NCBI GenBank assembly: GCA_905216195.1
Contig: CAJMSX010000054.1
Span: 1 to 22,215 of the forward strand
Source of the DNA: an uncultured bacterium
GTDB taxonomy: Bacteria; Bacteroidota; Bacteroidia; Bacteroidales; Marinifilaceae
Length of the DNA: 22,215 nucleotides
Direction of reading: 5' to 3'
Numbering within the stretch: the first letter of the stretch is position 1; every line of letters starts with the position of its first letter. The notes under the pieces were generated by a model, which saw only the letters and a list, made by a program, of their open reading frames with translations, was not told the origin of the DNA and did no database searches. This document shows positions 1 through 8,364 of this stretch, in pieces. The position numbers were made by a program, and so were the translations under genes.

Positions 1-23
1 GGTTCACAGTCGCTGCCGGTCGC

Positions 24-67
24 TTTTGATCCGTCTGTGATGCGTCTTTGATCCGTTGTTGAGGTAG
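24..67. repeat. 11-bp phased direct repeats
   Basis: Consecutive 11-base units TTTTGATCCGT (24-34), CTGTGATGCGT (35-45) and CTTTGATCCGT (46-56) are followed by a weaker fourth unit starting TGTTGAG. The period is close to one helical turn, so the same face of the DNA is presented each time. The window edge cuts the context, so it could be part of a larger dispersed repeat or a protein-binding array. Confidence 0.5.
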
Positions 68-167
68 CGAATCCCCGGAGAAGGGATACCGATATTCACC
101 GGCTTTTTTTATTATCGGATTCCTAAGGGAGAAAAACGGGCAGACAATTGAATAACATGAGGAGAAT

Positions 168-248
168 ATGAAAGACAAGACTCCGTTACTGAATCGTTAC
201 TATAGGGCTTATCGAAACGGATATTATATGGCTAATGAGGAATTTTGA
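168..248 (+). CDS. Possible 26-residue small protein (weak)
   Basis: An ATG at 168 opens a 26-codon frame ending in TGA at 246-248. GGAG at 161-164 sits 3 bases upstream, a good but slightly close ribosome-binding site. The product would be tyrosine- and arginine-rich, starting MKDKTPLLNRYYRAYRN. I do not recognise it, and no promoter matching the Bacteroidetes consensus is evident. It converges with the receptor gene ending at 322. It could equally be the broken start of a longer gene or chance. Confidence 0.2.
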   Translation: MKDKTPLLNRYYRAYRNGYYMANEEF

Positions 249-321
249 GAGAGTGAGTTCATCCCCTCTCTTCGCAGGGAATTGGGTTCTGAAAAGTGTG
301 TAAGTCCCGATAATTTTTTGC

Positions 322-2676
322 TCATCGGAGTCTGTTAAGCTCTTGGTCGTAGTTGGATTTTCTGTGATAAACGTTTTTATAATTGTTGAAATTATATCGG
401 AGTGTGAGCCTGAGGCTCCGGGAGTCCATTTTGCTGTATTGTCCGGCCTCGACATACCCGTATTTATCGAACCAGTCACTATACGATTTTCTCAGGATGT
501 CAGTCACCGATAGGTTTACACCGAGCTTCCGGTTAAAGAAGTATTGCGTTAATGAAGCCGACAGATCGTGTGAGGGGGTGAAATCCGTCATCAGGTCGAT
601 GCACTTGCTCTGGTAGTTATAATTCAGGGATAAGAATGTATTTTTGGTTAGGGTGAAATCCGTTGATACCTGAAAGTAGTAGGATTTGGTTTTTCGTTTT
701 AGGACCGATCCCATAAAAGGTATTTTCACCTGGGGAAAAGTTACCCCGGCATCTATGCCTACGCCAAACCAGTTCCATTCCTGGTTATAAGAGATGCCTA
801 TGTCCCATGTTTCGGATTTGTCGATATTCAGGGGGGTAAACACAATAATCTGGGGATTATCCTTGTCCTGAATGCCTGACAGCAGGATCGGATTTTTAGA
901 GTAGTCGTAGCTGGCGTATAGATTGAGTTTGTTCCATACAGTAAGATCCAGGGTGGCATTGTGGTTAATGGTAGCTTTGAGAGAGGGATTTCCGATTTTA
1001 TAAGATAGATTGTTCAGGTATTGTTTCGCCGGGTTTAGCTGACCGAATGTGGGTCTGGTAATCTTGCTTGTGTAGCTTAGAGAAAAGTCCACTATCTCTG
1101 AGAGTTCATTGGAATACAGGGATACAGAGGGAAACCATTTGGATTCGGTATGATCTTTAATGATTTGGCCGTTTGCTTCGGCTTTGTAGACCGAACTTTC
1201 ATTTCTGAGACCTATCTGGTAGCCGATGGCATTGAGGTCGTGGGTGAATTGGATATAGCCTGCATAATTGTCGTCGGATATGTTGTTGTCCGTCCGATAG
1301 TTGCTTGTCGGGGCTTGGTGTCTGATCTTGCTGACAATATCGCTTTCGCTTCTGCCGTATCTGGCGCCCGCTAACAGCTGTATGTTGTCATTGATGCCCC
1401 ATTCGTATTCCACTTTTAGGACCTGGGCGTTGGATTTACCTTTGTTGTAGTAAAAGATCTGATCGTCATTCCCCAATTGATGGGAGTCTTCCAGAATGGT
1501 TTGGTTTAGGGTGGTATTGTAAAGTATGCCATCGCCCCAGAAGGATAATTTGTGATGATCGGAGGGGGTAAAAACGTAAGCCAGACTGATGATATTGGAA
1601 TTTGACTTGTCCTTTCCCGAATCGGTTATTGTAAACTGGTCCTGGAGGATATCCTCGCGGTGGATCGTTTGCTCTCCGTGGTTATTGGATTCTTTTTTAT
1701 TTACCGCCAGATGATATTGGAAGGAGAGGTCATGCTTTGGGGAGAATCGGTATCCTGTCCCGATCATCAGCTGATGGTTGTGCCGGTCGTAGATATTGGT
1801 GGAGGCCTGGGTGTTTCGTATAGTGCCCGATTTCAGGTAATTGTATTCATAGCTGTCAATATAGTCTTTATTGCTCAGGTCGTTGTAATCATATCCGAGG
1901 TATCCCCTGAATTTTCCTTTGCTGAAATTGGCCCGGAGTCCGGCTATGTCTGAATATTCCCGGCTCACTAGGGAGGTATTGTATAATTGTGTGGCAATGC
2001 CCGCTAAGGCCCCTCTTTTGGTTTTGATTCGGATCACGGCGGTGATGTCCGCCGCGTATCGGGCTGAGGGATTTTTATCTACATCAAAGGAAATAATTTC
2101 CTGGGGCTGCAGCATCTCGACCTCGGAGAAAGAATTAACTCTCTTACCGTCTATGTATATTTCGGGTGTGCCCCGGCCGATTACGGAAATACCGTTGGCG
2201 TCACTGGTGACGCCGGGAGCCCGGCCCAATATATCCTGGATCGTGGGTAGATGGGCTAATGAGGTATTGCTGACCTGAATCTCGGCTTTTCCTTGGGTGT
2301 AGCTGATTTTAGGCAGGCTGCTTTTGATTGTAACTTCCCCGAGGGAGTAGGAGGTCGCTTTCATCGTTATAGATCCTAAATCGACCGAGGTGGTCAGCGA
2401 TATAGGTATAGAGATATCCTCGTACCCCAATGAGGTGATGACCAGGTAATAGTCTCCGGGTTTGTTGTAGGATAGATCCAGGTCGCCATTGTAACAGGTC
2501 ATACCTGTAGCTAAAGTTGAATCCGGATTATATAACAGCAGATTACAATAGTCGATCCGGGTAGAGTCGGAGGCGGTAATCATTCCTCTTATCCGCAATG
2601 TGTCTTGAGAATAACCGGGCAGGTTAATACATAATATTATGCCGGCGGTCAGCAGCCATTTTCCGAGAGAGTTCAT
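322..2676 (-). CDS. TonB-dependent outer-membrane receptor, carboxypeptidase-regulatory-like N-terminus (OMP_b-brl_3-like)
   Basis: This is a predicted outer-membrane beta-barrel that imports an unknown ligand using TonB energy. From the chosen start the 784-residue product has a signal peptide (about 1-23, ending GYSQ), a carboxypeptidase-regulatory-like beta domain (about 27-108), a plug-like domain (about 115-215, with VIGRGTPEIYIDGKRV) and then a long barrel rich in alternating aromatic and polar residues. The architecture resembles the outer membrane protein beta-barrel family (Pfam PF14905) rather than SusC, as the SusC signature YGARGANGVI is absent. The frame stays open upstream to an ATG at 2808, which would add 44 residues before the signal peptide. 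I prefer ATG 2676 because a signal peptide must be N-terminal. A promoter lies at 2841-2848. No SusD partner follows, so it is a stand-alone receptor probably co-expressed with the SusC/SusD pair to its right. Confidence 0.85.
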   Translation of the reverse strand: MNSLGKWLLTAGIILCINLPGYSQDTLRIRGMITASDSTRIDYCNLLLYNPDSTLATGMTCYNGDLDLSYNKPGDYYLVITSLGYEDISIPISLTTSVDLGSITMKATSYSLGEVTIKSSLPKISYTQGKAEIQVSNTSLAHLPTIQDILGRAPGVTSDANGISVIGRGTPEIYIDGKRVNSFSEVEMLQPQEIISFDVDKNPSARYAADITAVIRIKTKRGALAGIATQLYNTSLVSREYSDIAGLRANFSKGKFRGYLGYDYNDLSNKDYIDSYEYNYLKSGTIRNTQASTNIYDRHNHQLMIGTGYRFSPKHDLSFQYHLAVNKKESNNHGEQTIHREDILQDQFTITDSGKDKSNSNIISLAYVFTPSDHHKLSFWGDGILYNTTLNQTILEDSHQLGNDDQIFYYNKGKSNAQVLKVEYEWGINDNIQLLAGARYGRSESDIVSKIRHQAPTSNYRTDNNISDDNYAGYIQFTHDLNAIGYQIGLRNESSVYKAEANGQIIKDHTESKWFPSVSLYSNELSEIVDFSLSYTSKITRPTFGQLNPAKQYLNNLSYKIGNPSLKATINHNATLDLTVWNKLNLYASYDYSKNPILLSGIQDKDNPQIIVFTPLNIDKSETWDIGISYNQEWNWFGVGIDAGVTFPQVKIPFMGSVLKRKTKSYYFQVSTDFTLTKNTFLSLNYNYQSKCIDLMTDFTPSHDLSASLTQYFFNRKLGVNLSVTDILRKSYSDWFDKYGYVEAGQYSKMDSRSLRLTLRYNFNNYKNVYHRKSNYDQELNRLR

Positions 2677-2840
2677 CTTGTCAAAATTTTTGATGAAGGG
2701 GTTGTTCGTATCGGTTATCCGGATATACAGATAAAACTTTTCTATCTGCTGGAGGTAGGGGATAGCGGAATATACAGAAGGGGGGAATAGCTTTTTGACG
2801 GTCTTCATATGAAAGGGTGAATAGATGGTTTTCCTGAGAC

Positions 2841-2922
2841 CAAATATATGAATTAATTTTATAAATCGCTATCGCTATTTAAATTTACACCAAAAACATT
2901 GATTTATTTTATATACATTATC
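2841..2922 (-). promoter_or_regulatory. Promoter cassette, copy B, for the lone TonB receptor
   Basis: Read on the minus strand, TATATTTG (2848-2841) matches the Bacteroidetes -7 consensus TAnnTTTG exactly and is preceded by TTTATAAAATTAATTCAT. The same block occurs upstream of the SusC gene near 8682. Similarity continues about 60 bp further upstream to an AT-rich stretch with TTTATTTT (plus strand 2903-2910), at nearly the same distance in both copies. The predicted transcript start is near 2834, giving a leader of about 26 nt to ATG 2808 or about 158 nt to ATG 2676. No strong -33 TTTG is present, so an activator or an alternative sigma factor is plausible. Confidence 0.6.
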
Positions 2923-3099
2923 CTTTTAACAGGTGTTTTGTTGGAGAGTGTCTGAAACGGACCGGGACAGACCGGCTCTCTGGGAAATCAGGGGGACGGG
3001 GCATTTGTGCGGGATTTTGTCCGTTAGGGGGATCGAGCAAAGCTTTTTGTGTTTTTTCTGAGGGGAGGCATCCCTTTTGGTAAGTCCGGGGATAAAAAA
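2923..3099. other. Intergenic stretch with one hairpin
   Basis: No supported gene. A dyad runs from 2944 to 2980: GAGAG (2944-2948) and GTCTG (2950-2954) pair with CAGAC (2968-2972) and CTCTC (2976-2980). It has no following T-run on either strand, so it is not an intrinsic terminator. Its role is unknown. Confidence 0.4.
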
Positions 3100-3204
3100 G
3101 ATAGTGTGTCAAAAAGTGTTTTATATTCCTTTTTTCTTCATTTTTGAGGAGCGTATTACAAAAATAAAAATCATCGGAATTTCCGCACTTTTTGACACTC
3201 TATC
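3094..3204 (-). terminator. Long inverted-repeat element, likely terminator of the SusC/SusD transcript (MITE-like)
   Basis: GATAGTGTGTCAAAAAGTG (3100-3118) is mirrored by CACTTTTTGACACTCTATC (3186-3204), 18 of 19 positions pairing around a ~67-nt loop. On the minus strand the stem is followed directly by six T (3099-3094), as an intrinsic terminator would be. It lies downstream of the SusD gene ending at 3381 and upstream of the next promoter. The total length of 105 bp and the GTGTCAAAAAGT-type ends also resemble a miniature inverted-repeat transposable element. I see no clear target-site duplication, so both readings remain open. Confidence 0.6.
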
Positions 3205-3248
3205 CCTGGGAGAAACAAACTTCCTTATCACCCGCGGCTATCGGTGTC

Positions 3249-3341
3249 TCAGCCGGGTTTGTGTCTTTTTCCGGCCAGTTTGCGCAGCGACAGAGCAATG
3301 TGCCGATCGAGAGGATAAAGGAGGTGTTCTTTCTGTTTCAT
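3249..3341 (-). CDS. Possible 30-residue basic small protein (weak)
   Basis: A 30-codon frame begins at ATG 3341-3339, 39 nt downstream of the SusD stop, and ends in TGA at 3251-3249. The product is basic and starts MKQKEHLLYPLDRHIAL; its tail is LRKLAGKRHKPG. I do not recognise it and it has no strong ribosome-binding site. It would be the last cistron of the SusC/SusD transcript, just before the terminator element. It may be a real small protein, a decayed gene end or chance. Confidence 0.2.
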   Translation of the reverse strand: MKQKEHLLYPLDRHIALSLRKLAGKRHKPG

Positions 3342-3380
3342 AGCGTATAATCTATGTGATTCCATTCTGCCGGCGGTTTC

Positions 3381-5096
3381 CTATTTTTTCCATTTCGGCA
3401 CGGCACTCGAAGGATCGGGATTGCGTACGAGGGCTGTATTGTAGTTGTATTCCATAGAAGTAATATAGAGATTTATCCAGGGAACAACATATCCGGGGAT
3501 GGAATTATAACGGCAGTTTTCCGGGAAATTAGTGCTGGTATATCCGCGTACCACCTGCTTTTCCAGGCGTTTGTAATCCCACATGAGAATGCCTTCGCCC
3601 CAGAATTCTGTACGTTTTTGCAGGAGCAGCTCTTCGGTAAAACCGGTTATGTCTGTCGCTCGACAGATATACGAAGGGTCTTCATAGCGGTAGGTGTTCA
3701 TGAAATCATTCAGTTTTTGAATACCGGCAGAGATTCCCGAAGTATAGGCCAACGCTTCGGCTTCGATGAAATACATTTCCTCTACGCGCATTAAGGGGAT
3801 GCTGACGACGTCGCCGTTTTGATAGCTTTCCCGGTCTCCTTGTCCGGGGCGGAATTTAAAGCCGGTATAAGCCGGGTATTTGATCCACTCGCTGGGGGAA
3901 AGGCCGTTGGTTTTATACTTTTCCGGGATGGGGATTTTCCCGGCATCGGCGGGGTCGATCCAGGTGGCTTTCCTCCAGTCGCCCTCCCCGATCCGATCAT
4001 ACAGAGTTTTGCCGATCATTCGGTATGCCTTATACCTCGAGTTGAATACTCCATACTCCGTTTGAGCCATGGTGCCGGGAAAGCTCCAGTACCGCAACGA
4101 GGCCGCCTGGTCGTTCTGTCCCACAATAATGGCGAAAAGCCAGGCTTGGTTGGGGGTGTTGAATCCGTTTTTTTCATCGAACCATTCAGTTTTGGTGAGT
4201 GGAGAATAACCTCCGGCATCTATCGCTTTGCGGGCATACTCGGCTGCCTTGGCATAGCAGTCGTTTGCTGAGGAAATCGGCAAGGGATCGTAGGCGGAGA
4301 GTTCTTTGTCGGACGCATGAGCCTGCATTTCGGACAGATCGGCTGGATAGAGAGTGAAACGTGAGCCCATTTCCAGCCACAACCGGGCTTTCAGGCCGTA
4401 GACGACACTACGGTCGGCCGTATTTTTGGAGGAGCGGGAATAGTTTTCCAGATAACTTTCTGCCCGGTTCAGGTCGGTTAGGATAAAGCGGTACATGGCG
4501 TAAAACGGTGCACGCGGATTATTCCGTCCTTCTTCTTCGGTGGTTGTTTCAGTGACGATGGGGACCGTCAGCCCGTGCAGCGATGCGTCGTCGATGCTGG
4601 TCCCGGTATGTTTGAATTCATACATTCGGCACAAATCCATATACATCATGGCCCGGTAAGTCAGGGCATTCCCCAGATTCCCCAAGGCTATGGGCGAAGC
4701 TTCGGTGGGGGAGACAATATGAATAAGCAGGTTGGCATTGTTAATGACATCATAATAAAAATTCCAGATATCGGCTAAAAGTTGAATATCGCCCAGAAAA
4801 TCGGTGGTCGCAAAAGCGCTGAAATAGTTATAGCTCATAGTGTAAACCGGTACGTCTTCCAGCATGGCATCCCGCGAAACCATCATACTGATATATCCGC
4901 ATTGCATGGCATAATCTCTGTATCTTGCGGTCATGCTGGCTACTACCGCATTGGAAAGTGCACCGATGCCATTGTCCGATCCTGCAATCTGTTGGTCTAT
5001 GACGATGGAGGAGGTTGGAAATGTTTCCTCGAGACAGCCCGTGAGCAGCAACATGCTGGCCCAGAAAATGGCTATATATCGAATTATTTTTTTCAT
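3381..5096 (-). CDS. SusD/RagB-family nutrient-binding lipoprotein
   Basis: This is a predicted surface lipoprotein that caps its SusC partner and binds the substrate outside the cell. The 571-residue product begins with a lipoprotein signal ending in the lipobox LLTGC (Cys21). The body is typical of SusD: an N-terminal helical half, then LADIWNFYYDVINNANLL, the fragment ALTYRAMMYMDLCRMYEF, and a C-terminal half with MRVEEMYFIEAEALAY and LLLQKRTEFWGEGILMWDYK, all recognisable SusD landmarks. Its ATG is 19 nt after the SusC stop, so the two are one operon. The ligand cannot be read from sequence; no glycoside hydrolase lies nearby, so a glycan target is not supported. Confidence 0.93.
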   Translation of the reverse strand: MKKIIRYIAIFWASMLLLTGCLEETFPTSSIVIDQQIAGSDNGIGALSNAVVASMTARYRDYAMQCGYISMMVSRDAMLEDVPVYTMSYNYFSAFATTDFLGDIQLLADIWNFYYDVINNANLLIHIVSPTEASPIALGNLGNALTYRAMMYMDLCRMYEFKHTGTSIDDASLHGLTVPIVTETTTEEEGRNNPRAPFYAMYRFILTDLNRAESYLENYSRSSKNTADRSVVYGLKARLWLEMGSRFTLYPADLSEMQAHASDKELSAYDPLPISSANDCYAKAAEYARKAIDAGGYSPLTKTEWFDEKNGFNTPNQAWLFAIIVGQNDQAASLRYWSFPGTMAQTEYGVFNSRYKAYRMIGKTLYDRIGEGDWRKATWIDPADAGKIPIPEKYKTNGLSPSEWIKYPAYTGFKFRPGQGDRESYQNGDVVSIPLMRVEEMYFIEAEALAYTSGISAGIQKLNDFMNTYRYEDPSYICRATDITGFTEELLLQKRTEFWGEGILMWDYKRLEKQVVRGYTSTNFPENCRYNSIPGYVVPWINLYITSMEYNYNTALVRNPDPSSAVPKWKK

Positions 5097-5115
5097 ATCA
5101 TTCTCTTTTAGCGTT

Positions 5116-8100
5116 TTAAAATTCTATATTAATTCCTCCGGAAATGGTGCGCATGGGGGAATATCCCCCTGCACTTACCGATCCGTTCAGGCTCGAACGG
5201 GGATCGAATCCTTTCCGTTTGGACCAATAGGCTACATTATCGCAGACAAAATATATCCGGAGCTTGTTTACCAACAGCTTACGGCTTAAAGTTTGGGGGA
5301 GCGTATAACCTAAACTGATATTTTTTAACGTCAGTGTACTGGCATCCGTCAGCCAGCGGTCGGATACTCCGCTGACCGTTCTTTCGTCGAATTCCCAGCA
5401 GGGGATATCTGAATCCGGATTGTTTTCCGACCAACTTTTAAAAATGTCTTTGTGGAAATTCATTCCGGTGGAAGTGCTGGACGGTGGGGTCATTAAGGAT
5501 TGATAACCGTAATCCAACGCTTTTCCTCCCAGCGAGTAGAGGAAATTTATGCTGAGGTCCAGTCCGGCGAAAGAAAAATGGGAACCGAATCCGCCCGTCA
5601 GTTGGGCTTGGGCATTTCCGCATTTATAATAGTCGGCTTTGTCGAAAGAGGTAGTCTTTTTTCGTTCGCCTGTTTCCTTATCGGTAAAATACCATTGTGA
5701 TTTTCCTTCCTCCGATACGCCGGCGTATTTCTTCAGTCTCCAGGTATAGAGGGGCAAACCCTGGCCAAAGAAATAGTATCCGGAGAGATACCCCTTGTAT
5801 CCGTCGAGTTCGAGATTTTTGCGGTCTGGGTGCAGGTAGGCCACTTTGTTGTTGTTGTGGGACAGGTTGATATTGAAAGACCAGTTCACTTTAGGCGTAC
5901 GGATCACTTCGGCGGTAAGGTCGATTTCCACACCTCTGTTAATCATATCGCCGACATTATCGTAATATCCGTCATAACCCAGGGAACTGGGAGTGACGAG
6001 AAAAGACAGCATGCCACTTGTCTTGCGGTTGTAGTATTCAACGCTTCCCGAGAGACGCTGGCCCCAGAGTCCGAATTCAACGCCGCTATTAAAAGTGCCG
6101 TTTTTTTCCCAGGAGATGTCTTTTTTACCTTTACCTGCAAAGACCAAAGACAGCTCGTCATTGACACTCTGCAGTCCATAGAGGTCGGCGTAACGATAAT
6201 TGCCGATGGCATCATTGCCCTGTTCCCCATAGGAAATTTTAATTTTCAGCATATTAAGCCATTTGGCCTTTTGTAGCCAGCGTTCTTTGGTTAGTATCCA
6301 GGCGCCGCTTACCGACCAGAAATTCCCCCAACGATGATCGGGATGGAAAGTGGAAGAACCGTCCCGGCGGTAAGAGGCGGAAAAGAAATAGGTGTTATCG
6401 TAATCGTATTGGGCCCGGAAAAAATAGCCTTCCCGGTTGGAAAGGGAGGCCGAACCGTAAATATCTCCCTTTTTAATGGCACCGTCGAGCTCCTGGTTTG
6501 CAAAATAAGAAAATACGTCTGTTTTGAAACCGCCTGTGGTCGTTCCCGTACTGCGGGTGTATTCGTGTCCCAGAAGCGCCGACACGGTATGCTGTCCGAA
6601 AGCTTTGGTCCAATTCAGTAATTGCTGGTAGTTGGCGGAGAAGGTGCGGTAATGATAAGAGGCGTATATACCGTTATCTTGATTGCTGCCGTAAAAAGGA
6701 TTCGTGGCAGTCATGGTGCGATTCTCCGTATCGAAAATACTGGCGTTGAGCGTGAGTATGAAATCTTTGAGGAAAGAAATATTCATATATCCCTGCATAT
6801 TGAATGAATTGCTGCTATTCAGCGAGTTATTCAGTAAATCGGCTTGTATCGGATTGGAAGAGGGATAGATGGATCGTTGAAGCCCGGCATTCCCACCGTT
6901 ACCGTAGTCGTACAAGGGGCCGTTGCGGTCGGTCATCACCTTGCCTTTCCCGTCACGGATAAATAAGGGATAAATGGGTGCTAGGTATTGTGCTGCCGAG
7001 AAGGCGCTCTGCATGGAATTGCTTTCGCCGTGCGTATAGGCTATATTTCCGCCCACCCGTAGCCAGGTGCGGGCATTATAATCCGCTTTCATCCGGGCCG
7101 TGTAGCGTTCATATTCCGAACCGTAGGTAAGTCCGTTGTTTTTCATATATCCCAGACTGCCGTAAAATGCAAAGTGGTCTGTGCCTCCGTTCAGATTGAA
7201 GTTATATTCTTCGCGGAATCCGTTTCGTAATCCGTGCTCGCCCCAGTTGTCCGGACGGAGGGTATACTCCTGATCATTATAAGTGACGATTTTTCCCAGA
7301 GTGGCATCGGGATTTAGACGTCCGTTTTCGCCGATCAGCCATTGACCGTCGGGTACGGTGTAAACGATGTACCCCAGACCTCCCTGGCTGGCATTCTTCC
7401 CTATGGCTTCATTGGCTTTGATATGAGCACTGGAGGGACTTTCGTCGTGTGAACGCCGGTAATAATTGTAGAGGGCGAGGTAGTGGGCTTCATAATACTG
7501 CCCGGGATCGCGGATATAATCGTAATCCACCCGTCCATCCGTATTGACGCCCCATTTGGCATCGAAAGTAAGGACCGATTTACCTCTCCTGGCATTTTTG
7601 GTGGTAACCATAATCACTCCGTTCGCGCCGCGTGCTCCGTAAAGTGCATTCGAAGCGGCATCTTTTTGTACAGTCACCGATTCCACATCGGCCGGATTGA
7701 TGTCGTTCCAGTAGCCGTTATACGGCAAACCGTCTACAATGATAAGCGGACTATTCCCCGCATTGATAGAACTGATTCCCCGGATGCGGATGACCGGGTT
7801 GGAATTCGGACCATTCCCTTCATACATTTGGACCCCCGTCACCTTTCCATTCAGTGCCGCGATAGGATTGCTCACCTGGCGTTCGGTGATGGCATCCGCT
7901 TTTACCACGGAAGCCGAACCGGTAAATGCTTCCCGCTTTTGTTTCCCGAAAGCAACCACGATAACTTCGTCCAGATTTTTTATGTCCTCTTCCAGGATAA
8001 TGTTCCACGTACCCGAAGCCGGCACAGCAGCTTCCAGGGGGCGGAAACCCAGACAAGTGATTTCGACCCGGGCTTTAGTGTTCGATACTGTCAAGGTGAA

Positions 8101-8364
8101 ATGTCCATTGACGTCAGTGGTTGTTCCATTGCCTTTTACGCCCTTTTCCAGGATCACGGCACCGATTATCGGTTCTCCCTTTGCGTCCTTCACTGTTCCC
8201 CGAACCCTGTGTGTCTGCATTTGTTGTCCGGTGGATTTTGCTGCCGGAGGGTGTGGGAGCGGGTCGCCTGCGAAGACCAGGTGGGCAGACGACAGTAGAA
8301 TAATCGCAGAAAGTTTTATACCTAAAGGTATCTTTCTCATGGATGTTTTCAGACTGTTCTTCAT
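5116..8364 (-). CDS. SusC/RagA-family TonB-linked outer-membrane transporter (no STN domain)
   Basis: This is a large outer-membrane transporter that works with the SusD protein encoded just downstream. The 1082-residue product has a signal peptide (about 1-32), a carboxypeptidase-regulatory-like domain (about 52-127, VRGTVKDAKGEPIIGAVI), a TonB box region LDEVIVVAFG (131-140), and a plug containing the SusC signature LYGARGANGVIMVTTK (241-256). The rest is the 22-strand barrel, ending in the C-terminal phenylalanine usual for outer-membrane proteins. There is no STN domain, so it should not signal to an anti-sigma factor. ATG 8364 was chosen over the internal ATG 8340 because the bases before it (CTAACCTAAAACCATC) look like a typical SusC leader end. 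Its promoter is far upstream, near 8682, implying a leader of about 310 nt. Confidence 0.95.
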   Translation of the reverse strand: MKNSLKTSMRKIPLGIKLSAIILLSSAHLVFAGDPLPHPPAAKSTGQQMQTHRVRGTVKDAKGEPIIGAVILEKGVKGNGTTTDVNGHFTLTVSNTKARVEITCLGFRPLEAAVPASGTWNIILEEDIKNLDEVIVVAFGKQKREAFTGSASVVKADAITERQVSNPIAALNGKVTGVQMYEGNGPNSNPVIRIRGISSINAGNSPLIIVDGLPYNGYWNDINPADVESVTVQKDAASNALYGARGANGVIMVTTKNARRGKSVLTFDAKWGVNTDGRVDYDYIRDPGQYYEAHYLALYNYYRRSHDESPSSAHIKANEAIGKNASQGGLGYIVYTVPDGQWLIGENGRLNPDATLGKIVTYNDQEYTLRPDNWGEHGLRNGFREEYNFNLNGGTDHFAFYGSLGYMKNNGLTYGSEYERYTARMKADYNARTWLRVGGNIAYTHGESNSMQSAFSAAQYLAPIYPLFIRDGKGKVMTDRNGPLYDYGNGGNAGLQRSIYPSSNPIQADLLNNSLNSSNSFNMQGYMNISFLKDFILTLNASIFDTENRTMTATNPFYGSNQDNGIYASYHYRTFSANYQQLLNWTKAFGQHTVSALLGHEYTRSTGTTTGGFKTDVFSYFANQELDGAIKKGDIYGSASLSNREGYFFRAQYDYDNTYFFSASYRRDGSSTFHPDHRWGNFWSVSGAWILTKERWLQKAKWLNMLKIKISYGEQGNDAIGNYRYADLYGLQSVNDELSLVFAGKGKKDISWEKNGTFNSGVEFGLWGQRLSGSVEYYNRKTSGMLSFLVTPSSLGYDGYYDNVGDMINRGVEIDLTAEVIRTPKVNWSFNINLSHNNNKVAYLHPDRKNLELDGYKGYLSGYYFFGQGLPLYTWRLKKYAGVSEEGKSQWYFTDKETGERKKTTSFDKADYYKCGNAQAQLTGGFGSHFSFAGLDLSINFLYSLGGKALDYGYQSLMTPPSSTSTGMNFHKDIFKSWSENNPDSDIPCWEFDERTVSGVSDRWLTDASTLTLKNISLGYTLPQTLSRKLLVNKLRIYFVCDNVAYWSKRKGFDPRSSLNGSVSAGGYSPMRTISGGINIEF

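Larger units (their letters stand above)
1..321. other. Non-coding left edge with no convincing gene
   Basis: I see no supported gene of useful length here. The stretch holds an 11-bp phased repeat (24-67), a possible hairpin TCCC/GGGA at 73-87 followed by a T-run at 104-110, and a 26-codon plus-strand reading frame (168-248) discussed separately. It lies downstream of the receptor gene ending at 322 on the minus strand. No clear intrinsic terminator for that gene is visible. Confidence 0.6.

Noticed and set aside
2918..3112. 64-codon minus-strand frame in the intergenic region
   Set aside because: Low-complexity, proline-rich product with no recognisable motif, overlapping the inverted-repeat element and a hairpin.
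3077..3343. 88-codon plus-strand frame across the inverted-repeat element
   Set aside because: It is made largely of the element's own arms, has no ribosome-binding site or promoter, and its product looks random.
7483..8298. Long plus-strand frame (271 codons) opposite the SusC gene
   Set aside because: It is the antisense shadow of a clearly coding SusC region, and the product has no domain-like features.
3381..8364. Polysaccharide utilisation locus for a specific glycan
   Set aside because: No glycoside hydrolase, lyase, sulfatase or hybrid two-component regulator is present in the window, so a glycan substrate cannot be supported.
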